A stretch of DNA of 64,000 nucleotides from Ligustrum vulgare (lineage: Eukaryota; Streptophyta; Magnoliopsida; Lamiales; Oleaceae), in the NCBI GenBank assembly GCA_963555705.1, contig OY743169.1:50458124-50522123 (forward strand). Direction: 5' to 3'. Each line of letters starts with the position of its first letter. Position 1 is the first letter of the stretch. The notes below the pieces were generated by a model, which made no database searches, was not told the DNA's origin, and saw only the letters and a program-made list of their open reading frames with translations. Both the position numbers and the translations under genes were made by a program. Shown one piece after another: positions 23,003 through 34,390 of the stretch.

Positions 23003-24058
23003 CTATAAAGCAGTAAGGGTAGTTACCTGTTTTTCAGAATTGCTGCTGTCTGATTCTGATTCAGATTTATCTGAGTCTCCATCACTCCATGTAACATTCA
23101 TGGCCTTCCTTCCCTTGGCCTTCTTTTGAGTATTAGGACAATCAGCTGCAATGAGTCCATATCCTTCACATTCTCTGCATTGGATTCGACTCCTAGGTTT
23201 CCCTTCAGACGTGTTGGCATTATTCTTTGGATAGAAATTATTTTTCTTCCATTGTTTTTTATTCTGGCCTTGAAGATTTGTGGATCTTTCTTTTTGTTTG
23301 CCCTTGAGGAACCTTTCAAATTGTCTGGTGAGAAGTACGAAATTCTCATCTTCGTCTGTCTCACCAGAGTCGTCTGGATTCGCACAGTTTGTCTTGAAGG
23401 CAATCCCTGGTAATTTGTCCTTCTTTCTTCGGGCCAGATTTAACTCATAGGTCATCAATGACCCTACAAGTTCCTCAACTCGCATGGTTGAAAGATCCTT
23501 GCTTTCTTCAATTGCTGTCACTTTTGCATGGAAACTGTCTGGTAAAGATCTAAGGATCTTTTGTACAATCTGCTCATTTGAGTAGGTTTTCCCAAGTGCT
23601 TCAGCTGAGTTGGTGAGATCACTTAATCTGGCATAGAAGCTTTTGAAGTCTTCTTTCTCATCCATAGACAGTTGTTCAAATTCCAAAGTGATCATCTGCA
23701 GCTAGGAGGTTTTGATAGCATTGGTTCCTTCGTTTGCAATTCTCAAAGCATCCCATGCTTCCTTGGCGGTCCTTAAAGAGAAGATGAGTCTGAATTGACC
23801 TGGATCAACCAAAGAAACAATAGCGTTATGTGCCTTAGAATTCCAATTTGCATTAGATAATTCATCTGCAGTATAAGCACTTCTAGCTATAGTTGTAACA
23901 ACATCTCCAGCAGTGACAGTGGGTGATGTGTAACCTTCAAGAACAGAAGTCCAACAACGTTCATCAATAGATTGAATAAAAATTTCCATACGGATTTTCC
24001 AATATGCATAGTTACTACCAGTTAACAGAGGTGGCCTAAGAGATGAAGAATTTTCCAT
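23003..24058 (-). pseudogene. Inner element Gag
   Basis: The ATG at 24058 lies about 35 bases inside the primer site. The protein starts MENSSSLRPPLLTGSNYAYW, a DUF4219/UBN2-type Gag start, and continues in one frame to 23003 with a single in-frame stop (TAG near 23702-23704). The second piece (from 23695) has the UBN2 core (FKSFYARLSDL, ILRSLPDSFHAKVTAIEE, RVEELVGSLMTYE) and a CCHC zinc knuckle near 23170. There the expected His has become Leu: CRECEGYGLIAADC. A Ser/Asp/Glu-rich tail follows. Gag would pack RNA into cytoplasmic particles. The stop and zinc-knuckle change make it defective. Confidence 0.9.
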
Positions 24059-24094
24059 GTAGACAACCGGATCTCACTTTCTAGAAGTGAACCC

Positions 24095-24106
24095 GCTCTG
24101 ATACCA
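24095..24106 (-). other. Inner element primer-binding site
   Basis: The minus strand reads TGGTATCAGAGC, complementary to initiator Met-tRNA, two bases from the 5' LTR. Confidence 0.9.
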
Positions 24107-24108
24107 AT

Positions 24109-25401
24109 TGAAAATTTGAGGTTGTCTAACTTTTAATAATGGACTGTCACAGATGTGTCTGGACAGTAACCAGTTAACAATAATTCGTTAAGTTTGTTTA
24201 GCGCAGTACCAGAGGAATCTTGCTCAGTCATATTCGTCTGGATAGTAAAATGTAAACAATCAGAATAAATTGTGCGGAATAGTAAATAGATAAGAACACA
24301 ATAATTTGAGCTTAATGTGGGAAAAAAAACCCTAACAGGGAAAATTCACGGTTCGCATCATGCGAACAAAAACAAATCACTATATAAGGAAAGAGTTTAC
24401 ACAGATCAATCTAAACTACAGGATAAATATACGCATAGACTTTATCAAACATCCAAGAAATAGATCACTCTCTGATCCTTCTGTGGCATTTAATGTGAGC
24501 TGGCGTCCCACCACTCTTCAGTAGTTTTCTTTGACTCTGCAACACTTTTCAGCAACACGAACTCCCATTCGATCTTGATCCAAACCTCCCGTTTGATCTT
24601 CACGCTGAAATTCTTTCCTTCTCTAAGTGATTGAATCCTCCTCCCGGAGTATTGAAGTCACAACACAATTGAAGCTTTAATTATATTTGCACCACACGAA
24701 AATTAAGCTTCAAGACTTCGAAAGTGGACGTGTATTTTTGTAAGCACCACACGGATTTTTGATTCTACACGTCACACCAAAAACGACTTTTTTTCTTCTT
24801 TTTATAGTACAATTAGGTTTTCTTGATTCCCAAGTTTTCCTTATTGCTTAAGATTTCTACTACCTGCAAAACATGGTAGAGATAATTAGTAAAAGGTAAG
24901 ATAGTTATCCTTAAATAAATCTTACCATGAATAATGATAATGATAAATCATAGAAGATCTTACCATTTATCAATCAAGTGATAAACCTTGATATTTATCA
25001 CCATATTTTCGGCCCCTATGAATATTCTTCACAATCAAGATTTTCGACCTTATAAACTTACCATATGCAAAGATAAGATTAAAAATATGCTTGACCATAT
25101 CAAGAAGATACTTACCATGTCTTGAATAAGCTTGAGTATCAAGAATAAACACAAAATATATCACAAGATAATCACATCAATATTTTGAGATTATGATCAA
25201 TATTTTCGAGATTATGATCAAATCAATATCACTATTTTCTTGATCATTATCTTTCCAAAAATGTTTTTCTCGAAAATAAATATTTGCATAATTTAATTAA
25301 ACTTAATAAATTACTAAATACACGTATTTAGTAATTAAATCAAGTTTCATTAAATTACACATTCGTGAAAAATAGGAACTGCCAATAATATAAAATTAAC
25401 A
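24109..25401 (-). repeat. Inner element 5' LTR
   Basis: This 1293-base partner LTR has TG/CA termini, with the primer site two bases inside its minus-strand end. GGGAC follows at 25402. Confidence 0.93.
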
Positions 25402-25406
25402 GGGAC

Positions 25407-28400
25407 TTTCATGTATATGTCACTATCAAGTGAGCCATATAGATAGGCAGTTACTACATCCATAAGGCACATATCGAGCCTCTCTGATACAGTCAAACTA
25501 ATTAAAAATCTGAATGTGATGGCGTCCATGACGGGAGAATATGTTTCCTCATAATAAATTCCAAGTCAGTGTGAGAAACCTTGAGCTACAAGCCGGGCTT
25601 TGTACCTTGTAACTTCATTATTTTCATTTCTTTTCCTTACGAAGACCCATTTGTATCCTACAGGAATTACATTTTCAGGTGTTCGAACTACTGGTCCGAA
25701 CACCTTTCGTTTTTCTAAGGAATTCAATTTTGTCTGCATAGCTTCCTTACATTTTGGCCAATCCTTTCTCTGTTGGCATTCTTTAACAGACAGTGGCTCA
25801 GGGTCATTATTCTGAAATATCATCTATAACAACATTCTTCCTTTCCCATAATTTATGAGATAACAGATAATTTATTGAAATCTCATTATTCTCGGACATC
25901 TGTGATTCTGCAGGAATCACATCATCACTATTAGGTTGTTTTATTGAAACCATGTCACCACTATTAGATTGATCAATCTTTTCTATTATTAATCATCCAG
26001 GAGTCTTTGGTTGGTTTAATTTCCTCTTAAGAGGTACAATATCTTTTGAACCAAATGGTCGACCACACTTGTGGCCTTTTTTAGGTTCACTTGCTATAGC
26101 AGTTTGTCCTACAGGGACATCAATCTTTACCTGAGTGTTTTCTGCTGGTATATATGACTTTGTCACTTTTCTTTTGTCAACAAATTCATCAGGTAATTGA
26201 TTTGTAATTCTTTACAATGAATAATTTTCTCAACATTTTGCTCACATTGATTGCTTCGGGGATCAAAGTGAGATAGAGTTGTTTCATTCCAAGAAATTTT
26301 ATCTTGATTTTCACTATGTAGCTTTACTCCTCCTAAAGTTGGAAAATTTATTTCATCAAAATGAAAATCTGCAAAACGTGCAGTAAACAAATCACTTGTT
26401 AAGGGTTCAAGGTACCTAATGATGGAAGGTGAATCAAAACCAACATAAATCCTAAGTCTACGTTGGGGACCCATTATGGTACGTTGTGGGAGAGAGATTG
26501 GTACTTGGAAAGAAAAACCAAAAACCCGTAGGTGAGAAATATTAGGTTCATGACCAGATGCAAGTTGTAGAGGTGAGTATTAATAATAAGCAGTTGGTCT
26601 TATACGAATCAATGATGCAGCATATAATATGGCATGACCCTAAAGAGAAGCTGGGAGTTTTGTTTGCGTGAGTAGTAGTCTAACAATTAATTGTAGACGT
26701 TTAATAAATGACTCTGCTAACCCATTTTGTGTATGGGCATGAGCAATTGAATGTTCAATGGCAATCACAATGGATATACAATACTCATTGAATCTCTGTG
26801 ATCTAAACTCACCAGCATTATCAAGACGAATTGTCTTGATTTAGTAATCTGGAAATTGAGCTCATAATTTTATTATTTGAGCAAGTAGCCTAGCAAATGC
26901 TACATGTCTTGTGGACAGTAAACAGACATGTGACCATTTAGTAGAAGAATCAACTAGTACCATAAAATAACGAAATGGTCCACATGGTGGGTGTATCGGC
27001 CCACATATATCTCCATAAATCATTTATAAGAAAGTTGGAGATTCAACATTGACCTTTGTAGTGGAAGGTCTAATGACTAATTTACCTTGCAAGCAAGCAA
27101 CACATGAATAATCATTAGGTGAAAAGAATCTTCTGGTTCTTTAAAGGTTGCTAATTATTCGACGCATCATTATCGCTCCTGAATGTCCAAGTCTATCATG
27201 CCAAAGTATAAAACTTTTTAAGTCCATGAACTTTGGGTTCGTGACGTTGTTTGATTCGACTTCTTTTATGGATGTATAATACATTCCATAAGGAAGTGCC
27301 GGAAGTTTTTCTTTTATCTGCTTCTGGCCAGATACAAAAGAAGTAATGCAAAGATATTCAATGTTATTTTATTGCATCGTTTCAATGTGATATCCATTGC
27401 AGCGGATATCCTTAAAACTGAGCAATTTTTTTTCTAGATTTGTTAGAGTAGAGTGCATTGTTAATACATAGCTGTGTATTATTTGATAAAATAATACAAG
27501 CTTTATTGGAGCCTTCGACAATCCTCGATGTGCCGGATATTGTATTAACATTATTTTCCGCTAATGTTAAGTTCAGAAAATACTTTTTCTTTCGAAGAAT
27601 AATATGTGTTGTTGTACTATCAACAAGACATGTATCTTGGCAATTCATCAAAAAAAGTTAGACATAATTTAACATGAAATGGACAATACATATTAAGATT
27701 TCAAAACAATAACAATATCGTGACTTTCTGATAAATCAAACTAATCTATATTTTCCAGTGCTTCAGTATAAAAATCATAGAAATCTAAGTGTGTCCTATT
27801 AACTGGACAATCATCAAAATTTGTCTCTATTTTTTCTTTTCCTTTAATCGACTGTTGGTAAAGGTCTACAAGGTGTTTTTTCATACGATAGGTACGAGAC
27901 CAATGCTCTTTCATGCCACATCAGAAGTAACTTTCTTCGTCTTGCCGTTTGATTATGTTATTCTCATTTGCCTTGTGCCTTTTAATTATGTGGCCATGTT
28001 GCTGATGATTCTGTCCAAAATTCCTTCCACGTCCACGTCCCTGTTCATGTCCGTGTCCACGTCTACGTTCGTGCCCGCAGCCACGGCCACGTCTGTATCT
28101 GTGTCTATTTCTTGATATAGCATTTGATTAAGGAAATACAGTACCACTTGCTTCAGTAAATGGTACAGAACCGGTTGGACGTAATCCGTGATTTTTCATC
28201 AATAACTCATTATTTTGTTTGGCTACTAAAAGGAAAGATATGAGTTCTGAGTACATTTTAAAATCACGCTCACGATATTGCTGCTGCAGGAGCACATTTG
28301 AGGCATGAAAGGTGGAGAATGTTTTTTCTAACATATCTGCATCAGTGATCTTTTCTCCACATAAATTCAATTTTGAACATATTCTGAATAGTTCAGAATT

Positions 28401-28745
28401 GTACTCACTTACAGTTTTAAAATCTTGTAAACGAAGGTGCATACATTCATAACGGGCTTTTGAGAGGACTATAGTCCTCTGATTGTCAAATCTATCTTTT
28501 AAGTTTTTCCAGAGTTCTTGTGGATCCTTCACAGTGAGATATTCGATTTTCAATCCATCATGAAGATGGTGACGAAGGAAAATAAGTGCTTTTGCACGAT
28601 CCTGCAGGGATTCTTTGTTTCCTTCTTTTATTGTTTCTCCAAGACCTTTTGAAATAAGATGAATCTCGGCATCTAGGATACATAATAGATAATTTTTCCC
28701 GGATAAATCGAGTGCAATGAACTCAAGTTTTTTGATGTTTTCCAT
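25407..28745 (-). pseudogene. Outer Copia gag-pol, 5' half
   Basis: Gag begins at 28745 with MENIKKLEFIALDLSGKNY, a UBN2/retrotran-gag-like domain of about 200 residues. It is followed by a degraded zinc-knuckle stretch (CGMKEHWSRT near 27890) and an Arg/Gly/His-rich segment (28025-28100). The protease region is at 27651-27412: CLVDSTTTHIIL, where the active triad is normally DSAT or DSGA, then NVNTISG. Integrase remnants cover about 27150-26480. The N-terminal reverse transcriptase lies at 25823-25566, with [12 protein letters not shown] and [10 protein letters not shown]. Stops and frameshifts occur throughout. It breaks at 25406, exactly at the nested insertion. Confidence 0.88.
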
Positions 28746-28749
28746 TAGG

Positions 28750-29735
28750 ATAACTATTCAATCAAACAGGAGACATAATTAATTTCTTGAAAAATCTCAG
28801 TAAAGATTCAATGACATGATTTTTATATCGAGTTTTTATTCTTCTGGAATATTAATTATAATTCTAAGTTGTTGTAGCAATAAAACAAAATTTTGAAATT
28901 GCTATGTGCAAATCTAAGTTGTGGTATCAATTAATCAAGATAACAATTATCAAGAATAAATTAACAAATGATTAATACGTATAATGAGAGTGACATTAAC
29001 AAAAGATTCTTCAAAAATTGCATTTCAAGAATTTTGTGGTATGTATGTAACCATGTATCATAAAGATATGTTTAATCATTACATTTCTTGAAATTGTGAT
29101 TTTAGTTTTCAAAAAGAAAAATAACTTTTGCTTTAGTAAGTGCACTTTATTGGAATGATGAATTGATTAGATTATAAATTTATCTTTTTAGAAAATACAT
29201 AAAATGTGATTTCATTTAAACCATATATTTGATAGATCAACGTAGTAAGCATCAACATAATTAACAATACATATAGTCGAAAGATCGACTATACAGGTAT
29301 CAACAAAATTTAGGATTAACTTCTGTATATAAAGTCAAAACTTTGTAGGTATCAGTATAATTTAAAACATCCTAATATGAAGGTATAATAAGAGCAGAAA
29401 TATTTAAAAACCCATTAGAACCAACCATATAGGTGGTAATGTAATTTGCATATTTGAAACTAATATAACCAACCATAATAAAAATGGTAGAACCAACCAT
29501 ATAGGTGGTAGTATGATATACTTAAAAATGGTGAAACCAACCATGTAGGTGGTAGCATGATATAATTAAAATTGGTAAAATCAACCATATAGGTGGTAGC
29601 ATGATATACTTAAAACTGGTAGAACCAACCATATAGGTGGTAGCGTAATATATAAAAAATGTTTAAAATTAGTACCTTCTTTATACAGATTGAACATTTG
29701 TTAACTCGATTGGCTAGAATCTCGTACTGATAACG
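28750..29735 (-). repeat. Outer Copia leader with tandem repeats
   Basis: This noncoding stretch lies between gag and the 5' LTR. At 29410-29650 about five units of roughly 50-60 bases repeat AACCAACCATATAGGTGGTA followed by AT-rich filler. Weaker two-copy words (about 29230-29345) precede it. A leader with tandem repeats is common in plant LTR elements. Confidence 0.7.
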
Positions 29736-29942
29736 TGTTATAAAACTACCAAAATATTAAAGAGAACAAAACTACCAAAATATTAGAGAAAATATAGAGA
29801 TGGAGATATTATTCTTATTCCAATTGTGTGTGAAATGAAGAAGTGAAGCACCCTATTTATAGGTGTAGATAATAGTACAATTGTAATAATATAAACTTTG
29901 CATGGGCATAAAGGTCATTCACACTCAAGAAATTTTATAACA
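29736..29942 (-). repeat. Outer Copia 5' LTR
   Basis: This 207-base partner of 12913-13120 has TGTTATAAAAC and TTATAACA ends. The minus strand immediately inside reads CGTTATCAGTACGAGATTC, in primer-site position. It differs from the classical Met-tRNA site but resembles the TTATCAGCACGA type known from several plant Copia families. Confidence 0.92.
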
Positions 29943-29947
29943 GAATT

Positions 29948-30644
29948 AAATATAACAATTAATATCATGGCATAGTTAATCATAAATGAAAGTTTGACAT
30001 TGGATTTGTATGACTAAACAAAATTATTCATCCATAAGATTAAGACCAATAAAATATCACACTCATTTTAAAAAAATATTTACGTATTAAATGTAACATT
30101 CTATAAAACACAATACAAAGAAGCTCGAATTTTTAGATGTACTAAATAACTACAAAAAAATAAGATTATTTATAAAAAAAATTTATACGATAAAATTTAT
30201 TTAATATTTGATGTGTAATAATTTTGAACTGAAAATTTTACATTGAATTTGTATGACTGAATAGAAATACTTATTTGTAAGATTCAAAACATTAAAAAAT
30301 TAGAATAATTTTATAAAAATAGAGGTTGAAACACAAATAACCAAATATAAAAGTAAAAAACATAGAGGTTAGGCACTTAATTAGGTTAGGTAGGGTGCCC
30401 TAATTAAGTTGGGTAGTCTCCGAAGCCTACCCATCGAGAAATAGGGCCGAGACCCAATTAAAATCTCAAAGTGGGTAGTTAATCACTTAGCTCTTCTCAA
30501 AAATGCTTACAACATTTGTGGAGTTTTGGGCAGTACCATTATCTTCAATCATGAGCCAAAAGACCCGCTAAGCATAATTACCCCCAACACTGTGTATCAT
30601 CATTGCCCATGAGGTTTGATTGGGACCAAAAATCCCAACAACAA
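29948..30644. other. AT-rich stretch; possible solo LTR at right
   Basis: Nothing is recognised at 29948-30350. The part from about 30360 to 30644, read on the minus strand, begins TGTTGGGATTTTTGGTCCC and contains GGGCACC/CTAATTAAG words. It looks like an LTR-type or TRIM-type insertion that cuts the neighbouring exon at 30645. The left end is not defined. Confidence 0.35.
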
Positions 30645-30704
30645 GCTTTATTTTAATACTGACTATTCTGAACATATACTTGCTCTTTGATGAAAATCCA
30701 GCTC
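30645..30704 (-). pseudogene. Exon fragment resembling xyloglucan endotransglucosylase (GH16)
   Basis: The minus strand reads an intron-like TTTTTTCAATGCAG acceptor, then about 20 codons: AGAGFSSKSKYMFRIVSIKI. Plant XTH proteins have a very similar segment (GFxSKSKYxFGxVxxxIKLV), encoded near an exon start. XTHs cut and rejoin xyloglucan in the cell wall. The match stops abruptly at a TGTTGGGA junction. No catalytic DEIDFE motif is present. A CT-rich segment and a GTAAGG donor-like site on the same strand (about 30936) may be an upstream exon. It is a captured or interrupted gene piece. Confidence 0.4.
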
Positions 30705-31054
30705 CTGCATTGAAAAAATAAGTACACATTCAATTTAAAGTAGAAGATCGGAAAATATAGTTAAGAAACAAAGCAAATGGGCAACAAAAATGCAGTAAGA
30801 GACCATTTTTTGTGATACTGATGTTCGATGAACTCATAGAGAGCCAAGAAAACCCCAAAATCTAGAGGGTGTGTGTGTGTGTGTTTTACGTGTACGTGAT
30901 GGATGAGGGAAAGGTGAGGGGAGGTGAGTTCCTTACCGTAGTTGATGGTGTCGGCGGCTAGGAGTGGTCGAGAGAGGAGAGACGGCAGGAAGAGTAGCGG
31001 GAGATGAGAGCGAGGGAGAGGCGAATGCCTGAGATTTTAATTTTAGGTTAAATA

Positions 31055-31282
31055 AACGGCGTCGCTTCAGTTCTTTTTAGAATTGACGCCTTTAACTGAT
31101 TTATACACGTCATTTTTAAACTATAATCGACGCCTATAGTTCTGACCGCAACATATGCGTCGGTTTTTCTTAAGCAACCGACGTGTATAGTTTAGACATA
31201 ATTACAAAAAAGTCACCGTCCTTTTACACGCGTCCGTTGTTCAAAAAAGCAGCAAGTATTTTTTTTTTTTTTTTTTTTTGTC
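31055..31282. mobile_element. CACTA-like subterminal repeats
   Basis: Repeated direct and inverted words (GACGCC, CGACGCCTATAGTT, GCGTCGGTTTTTCTT, ACCGACGTGTATAGTTTA) form stem-prone units ending in a long T run. Such CGACG/CGTCG subterminal arrays next to poly-T are typical of CACTA (En/Spm) element ends. The terminal CACTA itself is not intact, and the other end was not found. Confidence 0.45.
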
Positions 31283-32269
31283 TAATCTATACTAGTGTTC
31301 ATTAATCCATGACTTTAATTTTCACAGGTTACTTGAAAAATATTTCACGGATTTTAATTCACATTTACATACAATAAAATTATTAATACAATTATATTGC
31401 ACTACATTCATATAAATAATTTGTGTAATTAATCTGCATATGACATTTTATACGTAGTGCTTCATTGACTTACATACTAAATCAATACATAATAATGAGA
31501 TACTCTAAATCCTTACACAATATCATCATTATTAATTAATAATATAGTTCATTACATTAATTTATTACCTACCAATATACAATGTATATTATTATTTCAT
31601 ATTATTATTATATGCAACTCCTTCTGATTTTGTGGCACAACATGAATTTTTTCAACAAAATACGAGTATGATAACTACCTTAATGACAAACTAATTGAGT
31701 TATTTCTTGTAGAAAGTGTAGAATTTGTTAGTTTCAATGAAGCAATAGATGATACAAACTAACTTTACCAAGAGGAGATCCTGAATACATTGTTGCCAAA
31801 TAGTATCCAACCAAAGAAGTTAATCTTAAAAATAAATTCTCTAATGATACTCTTAAGGAATCTAGACTCATCCAACGATTTTTGCAATGAGACATGAATG
31901 ATTTATCATGATTTCAAAAGACATATAATCTATGCAGAAATAATCATTGGATAACATGCTTAAAAAATAAGTTTTTCTTTCACCTATCCTATTAATTCCA
32001 GTAAATGATGTAGTGTATTAATTCAAATTCAAGATGAAATTTTTTTCAATATGTCTATACTTTGCAATAACTATAAATAAGGCTTAAGGATAAATAATGC
32101 TGACTCTTAGAATATACATTCATGAACATGGATTCTCTCATAATCAACTATATATAACACTTTCTCGAGAAATTTCAATACAAACTATTAAAGTCTTGGT
32201 AAAATAAGAAAAAAATGTGATAAGTTGACAAAAAAATATTATGTACAAAAGTGTATTATAATCAAAATA
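31283..32269. other. AT-rich stretch without recognised content
   Basis: No coding frame or domain is seen. 'tctatactag' at about 31286 could be a Helitron 5' end paired with the terminus at 33436, but this is weak. Confidence 0.3.
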
Positions 32270-32272
32270 TTA

Positions 32273-33229
32273 GGGGCCGTTCTCTTTGTATTTCGATTTT
32301 GGATTTTGAGTTTTGGATTTTATTTTGAATTTTGGATTTTGGTTATTTATTTTGGGATTGCAGAAAACATGTTCTCTTTGTGATTTTGGAAAACTGTTTT
32401 CAAAAATAGAAAACTGAAAAAATGCGTTTACTTTGTAATTTTTTGATATATTTATTTTTGTGACATTTTATATGTAAATAATGGTTGATTTGTTGAATTA
32501 CATTAATTTTAATGTTAATAAATCAGTTAGTTCTCTATGTCAATAAATTCATCATTAATATTGTTTCAGCTAAACAAAAATTTAACTCCATACCAACAAA
32601 ATCTTAACATGGATCTATATATAATGGGAAAATAACATAAGAACTTCAAGTGAAGGAAGTGTTTCACTTTTACAAAATAAAAATAATAAAAAAAATCTTA
32701 AAATGGATCTATATATAATGAAAAAAATAACATAAGAACTTCAAGTGAATGAAGTGTCTCACTTTTACAAAGAAAAAAAAAATTTACAAAAAAAAAAAAA
32801 AAAAAAAATCTTATCATGGATCTATATACAATGACAAAATAATATAAGAATTTCAAGTGAAGGAAGTGTTTCACATTTAAAATAATAATAATAAATAAAT
32901 TAATTACAAAAAAAAAAAAAAAAAATCTTAACATAGATCTATATATAATAATGGCAAAATAATATAAGAACTTCAAGTGAAGGAAGTGTCTCACATTTAC
33001 AAAAAAAAAAAAAAAAAAAATATCCAAAACGCGCGTTTTGGTTGTTTTGGACTTTTTAACACAAAATATCCAAAACGCTATAAACTCGTTTTGAGTTTCC
33101 TTTGTATTTTTTTTTTTTTTGTGTGTTTTGAAAAACGCGTTTCTGAAAATGAGCAAAGTGAATGCGTTTTCGATATTTCCAAAAATCGAAAATTCAAAAC
33201 GGGCTAAAAACAACAAAGAGAACGGGGCC
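32273..33229. mobile_element. Tourist-like (PIF/Harbinger) MITE
   Basis: The terminal inverted repeats are GGGGCCGTTCTCTTTGT on the left and, on the complementary strand, GGCCCCGTTCTCTTTGT on the right (15 of 17 matching). The flanks are TTA on both sides (32270-32272 and 33230-33232), the classic PIF/Harbinger 3-base target duplication. Subterminal GATTTTGGA/TCGAAAATTC words extend the inversion. No transposase is present. The 957-base length comes from internal tandem repeats at 32585-33015. A Phe-rich minus-strand frame at 32698-33258 is an artefact of A runs. Confidence 0.8.
32585..33015 (+). repeat. Four tandem units inside the MITE
   Basis: Four units of about 92-119 bases each begin near CTTAACATGGATCTATATA (about 32605, 32697, 32809, 32928), contain AACTTCAAGTGAAGGAAGTG, and end in A runs. 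The length difference lies mainly in the A tracts. Confidence 0.8.
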
Positions 33230-33411
33230 TTACATTTTGGTTTATTCAAGATTTTCACATTATATACATAATTTCATAAAAAAAATTATTCTTATATAAT
33301 TTTTTAACAGTTTCAATTTTTTTCTTTTAATAATATTTAATACCGCAACTACTTTTAAAAATAGTATTACTAATTCAAAAACGATACGCATCTTTGTCAT
33401 CCTATACATAA

Positions 33412-33440
33412 CTCATGCAACGTACGTGCTTACTACTAGT
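33412..33440 (+). other. Possible Helitron 3' terminus
   Basis: CATGCAACGTACGTG (imperfect hairpin) is followed by CTTACTA and CTAG at 33436-33439 before T. It matches the hairpin-plus-CTRR rule; the 5' end is not established. Confidence 0.4.
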
Positions 33441-33703
33441 GGTTTTTAAACGTGTGATAAAATAATTACTATGGGTGAAGTCTGATAACATGTAGAGAAT
33501 AATTTTCATTGTTTAACAACTGTTACCAAACGTATTTTTTTATTTTATTTTGAGTATTAAAATTGAGTTGTTATGTACATTTATTGTCATTGACTTCGTA
33601 ATAAATGCAAAACTAGTGAAAAAAGAAAAATTACTAACAATTTTTTTATACTAAAAACACATCAAAATGCATTCCAATGTAGAACATACATACTAGACAT
33701 GCT

Positions 33704-33895
33704 AGTGAAATTACATAAAAAGGTGGAGATCAAGATGTTAGAATTTGTTGACGTATTTTTTTCGGGTGATATAATGCTGATACAAAATTTCTTATTCTAG
33801 TGAAATTACATAAAAAGGTGGAGATCAAGATGTAAGAATTTTCTGATATATTTTTTTCGGGTGATATAATGCTGATACAAAATTTCTTATTCTTT
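33704..33895 (+). repeat. 95-base tandem duplication
   Basis: The block containing GTGAAATTACATAAAAAGG, GGAGATCAAGATGT and GCTGATACAAAATTTCTTATTCT occurs twice in succession with few differences. It may lie within the Gypsy LTR described next. Confidence 0.75.
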
Positions 33896-34381
33896 CTTTC
33901 TTTTCACTTGGTTCTTTCCTCAATTTTCCTCCTCTATTTGTAGTAGCTCTCCCCCAATGTCAGTCCCCTTGATTTCTACCAGCATTAATTTTCATTTTCT
34001 TGAATGCAGGCAAGATTATTAGGTAACTCTTCCATTACTCTTAATCATTCTTGAATATTAGTCCAATCTTCCAGGATCCGTGGGACTAACCGAAACTGGT
34101 CCTTCATCTATTCACTTTCTTTTATTTATAACCCAATTATTGGGATTTTATTTACCTCTGATTGTACCACCCCATTATTAGATATTGGGCTTCGACTTAT
34201 AGTCCAATAGCACCTTTTTTGTATCGCCTTGGGCCTAAAAAAGACTAACTAGTATTTGGGCCTATTTTTTATACCCATTACAGTTGCCCCCTTTTTCAAT
34301 TATGAGTAATTTTTACTATACAGATGAATTTTACACAATATAGATGAAATCGCGTATGTATAAAAAAACTTGGAATACTTC

Positions 34382-34390
34382 TATAAATAC
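34382..34390 (+). promoter_or_regulatory. TATA box of the antisense gene
   Basis: CTATAAATACCCCC is followed by CT-rich leader sequence (34400-34480), typical of a plant core promoter. It would drive the plus-strand gene beginning at 34720. Confidence 0.5.

Larger units (their letters stand above)
14548..25401 (-). mobile_element. Inner Sirevirus-like Copia retrotransposon
   Basis: A complete 10,854-base element inserted in the outer Copia reverse transcriptase, flanked by GGGAC (14543-14547 and 25402-25406). Minus-strand order: 5' LTR (24109-25401), Met-tRNA primer site, gag, protease, integrase, reverse transcriptase, RNase H (to 19202), spacer, extra ORF (17942-16188), repeated polypurine tracts, 3' LTR (14548-15838). 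Large size, long LTRs, a long Gag with coiled coil, an ORF after pol, and several AGGGGGAG tracts before the 3' LTR are known Sirevirus (SIRE/Maximus) traits. The LTRs agree to roughly 97% by eye, more than the outer pair, matching a later insertion. Stops and active-site changes show that it is dead. Confidence 0.93.
12913..29942 (-). mobile_element. Outer Copia retrotransposon (split by nested insertion)
   Basis: The element is flanked by the 5-base duplication GAATT (12908-12912 and 29943-29947). The minus-strand order is 5' LTR (29736-29942), repeat-bearing leader, gag, protease, integrase, reverse transcriptase, RNase H, polypurine tract and 3' LTR (12913-13120). Without the nested element it would be about 6.2 kb. 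The order integrase before reverse transcriptase defines Copia. The two LTRs differ at about 15 of 207 positions by eye, so this is an old insertion. The coding region is degraded throughout. Confidence 0.92.

Noticed and set aside
29410..29650. CRISPR-like regular repeats
   Set aside because: They are ordinary tandem repeats with related filler in a plant retrotransposon leader; there are no unique spacers and no cas genes.
32698..33258. Phe-rich 186-residue membrane-like protein
   Set aside because: It is produced by A tracts of tandem repeats inside a MITE, read on the minus strand.
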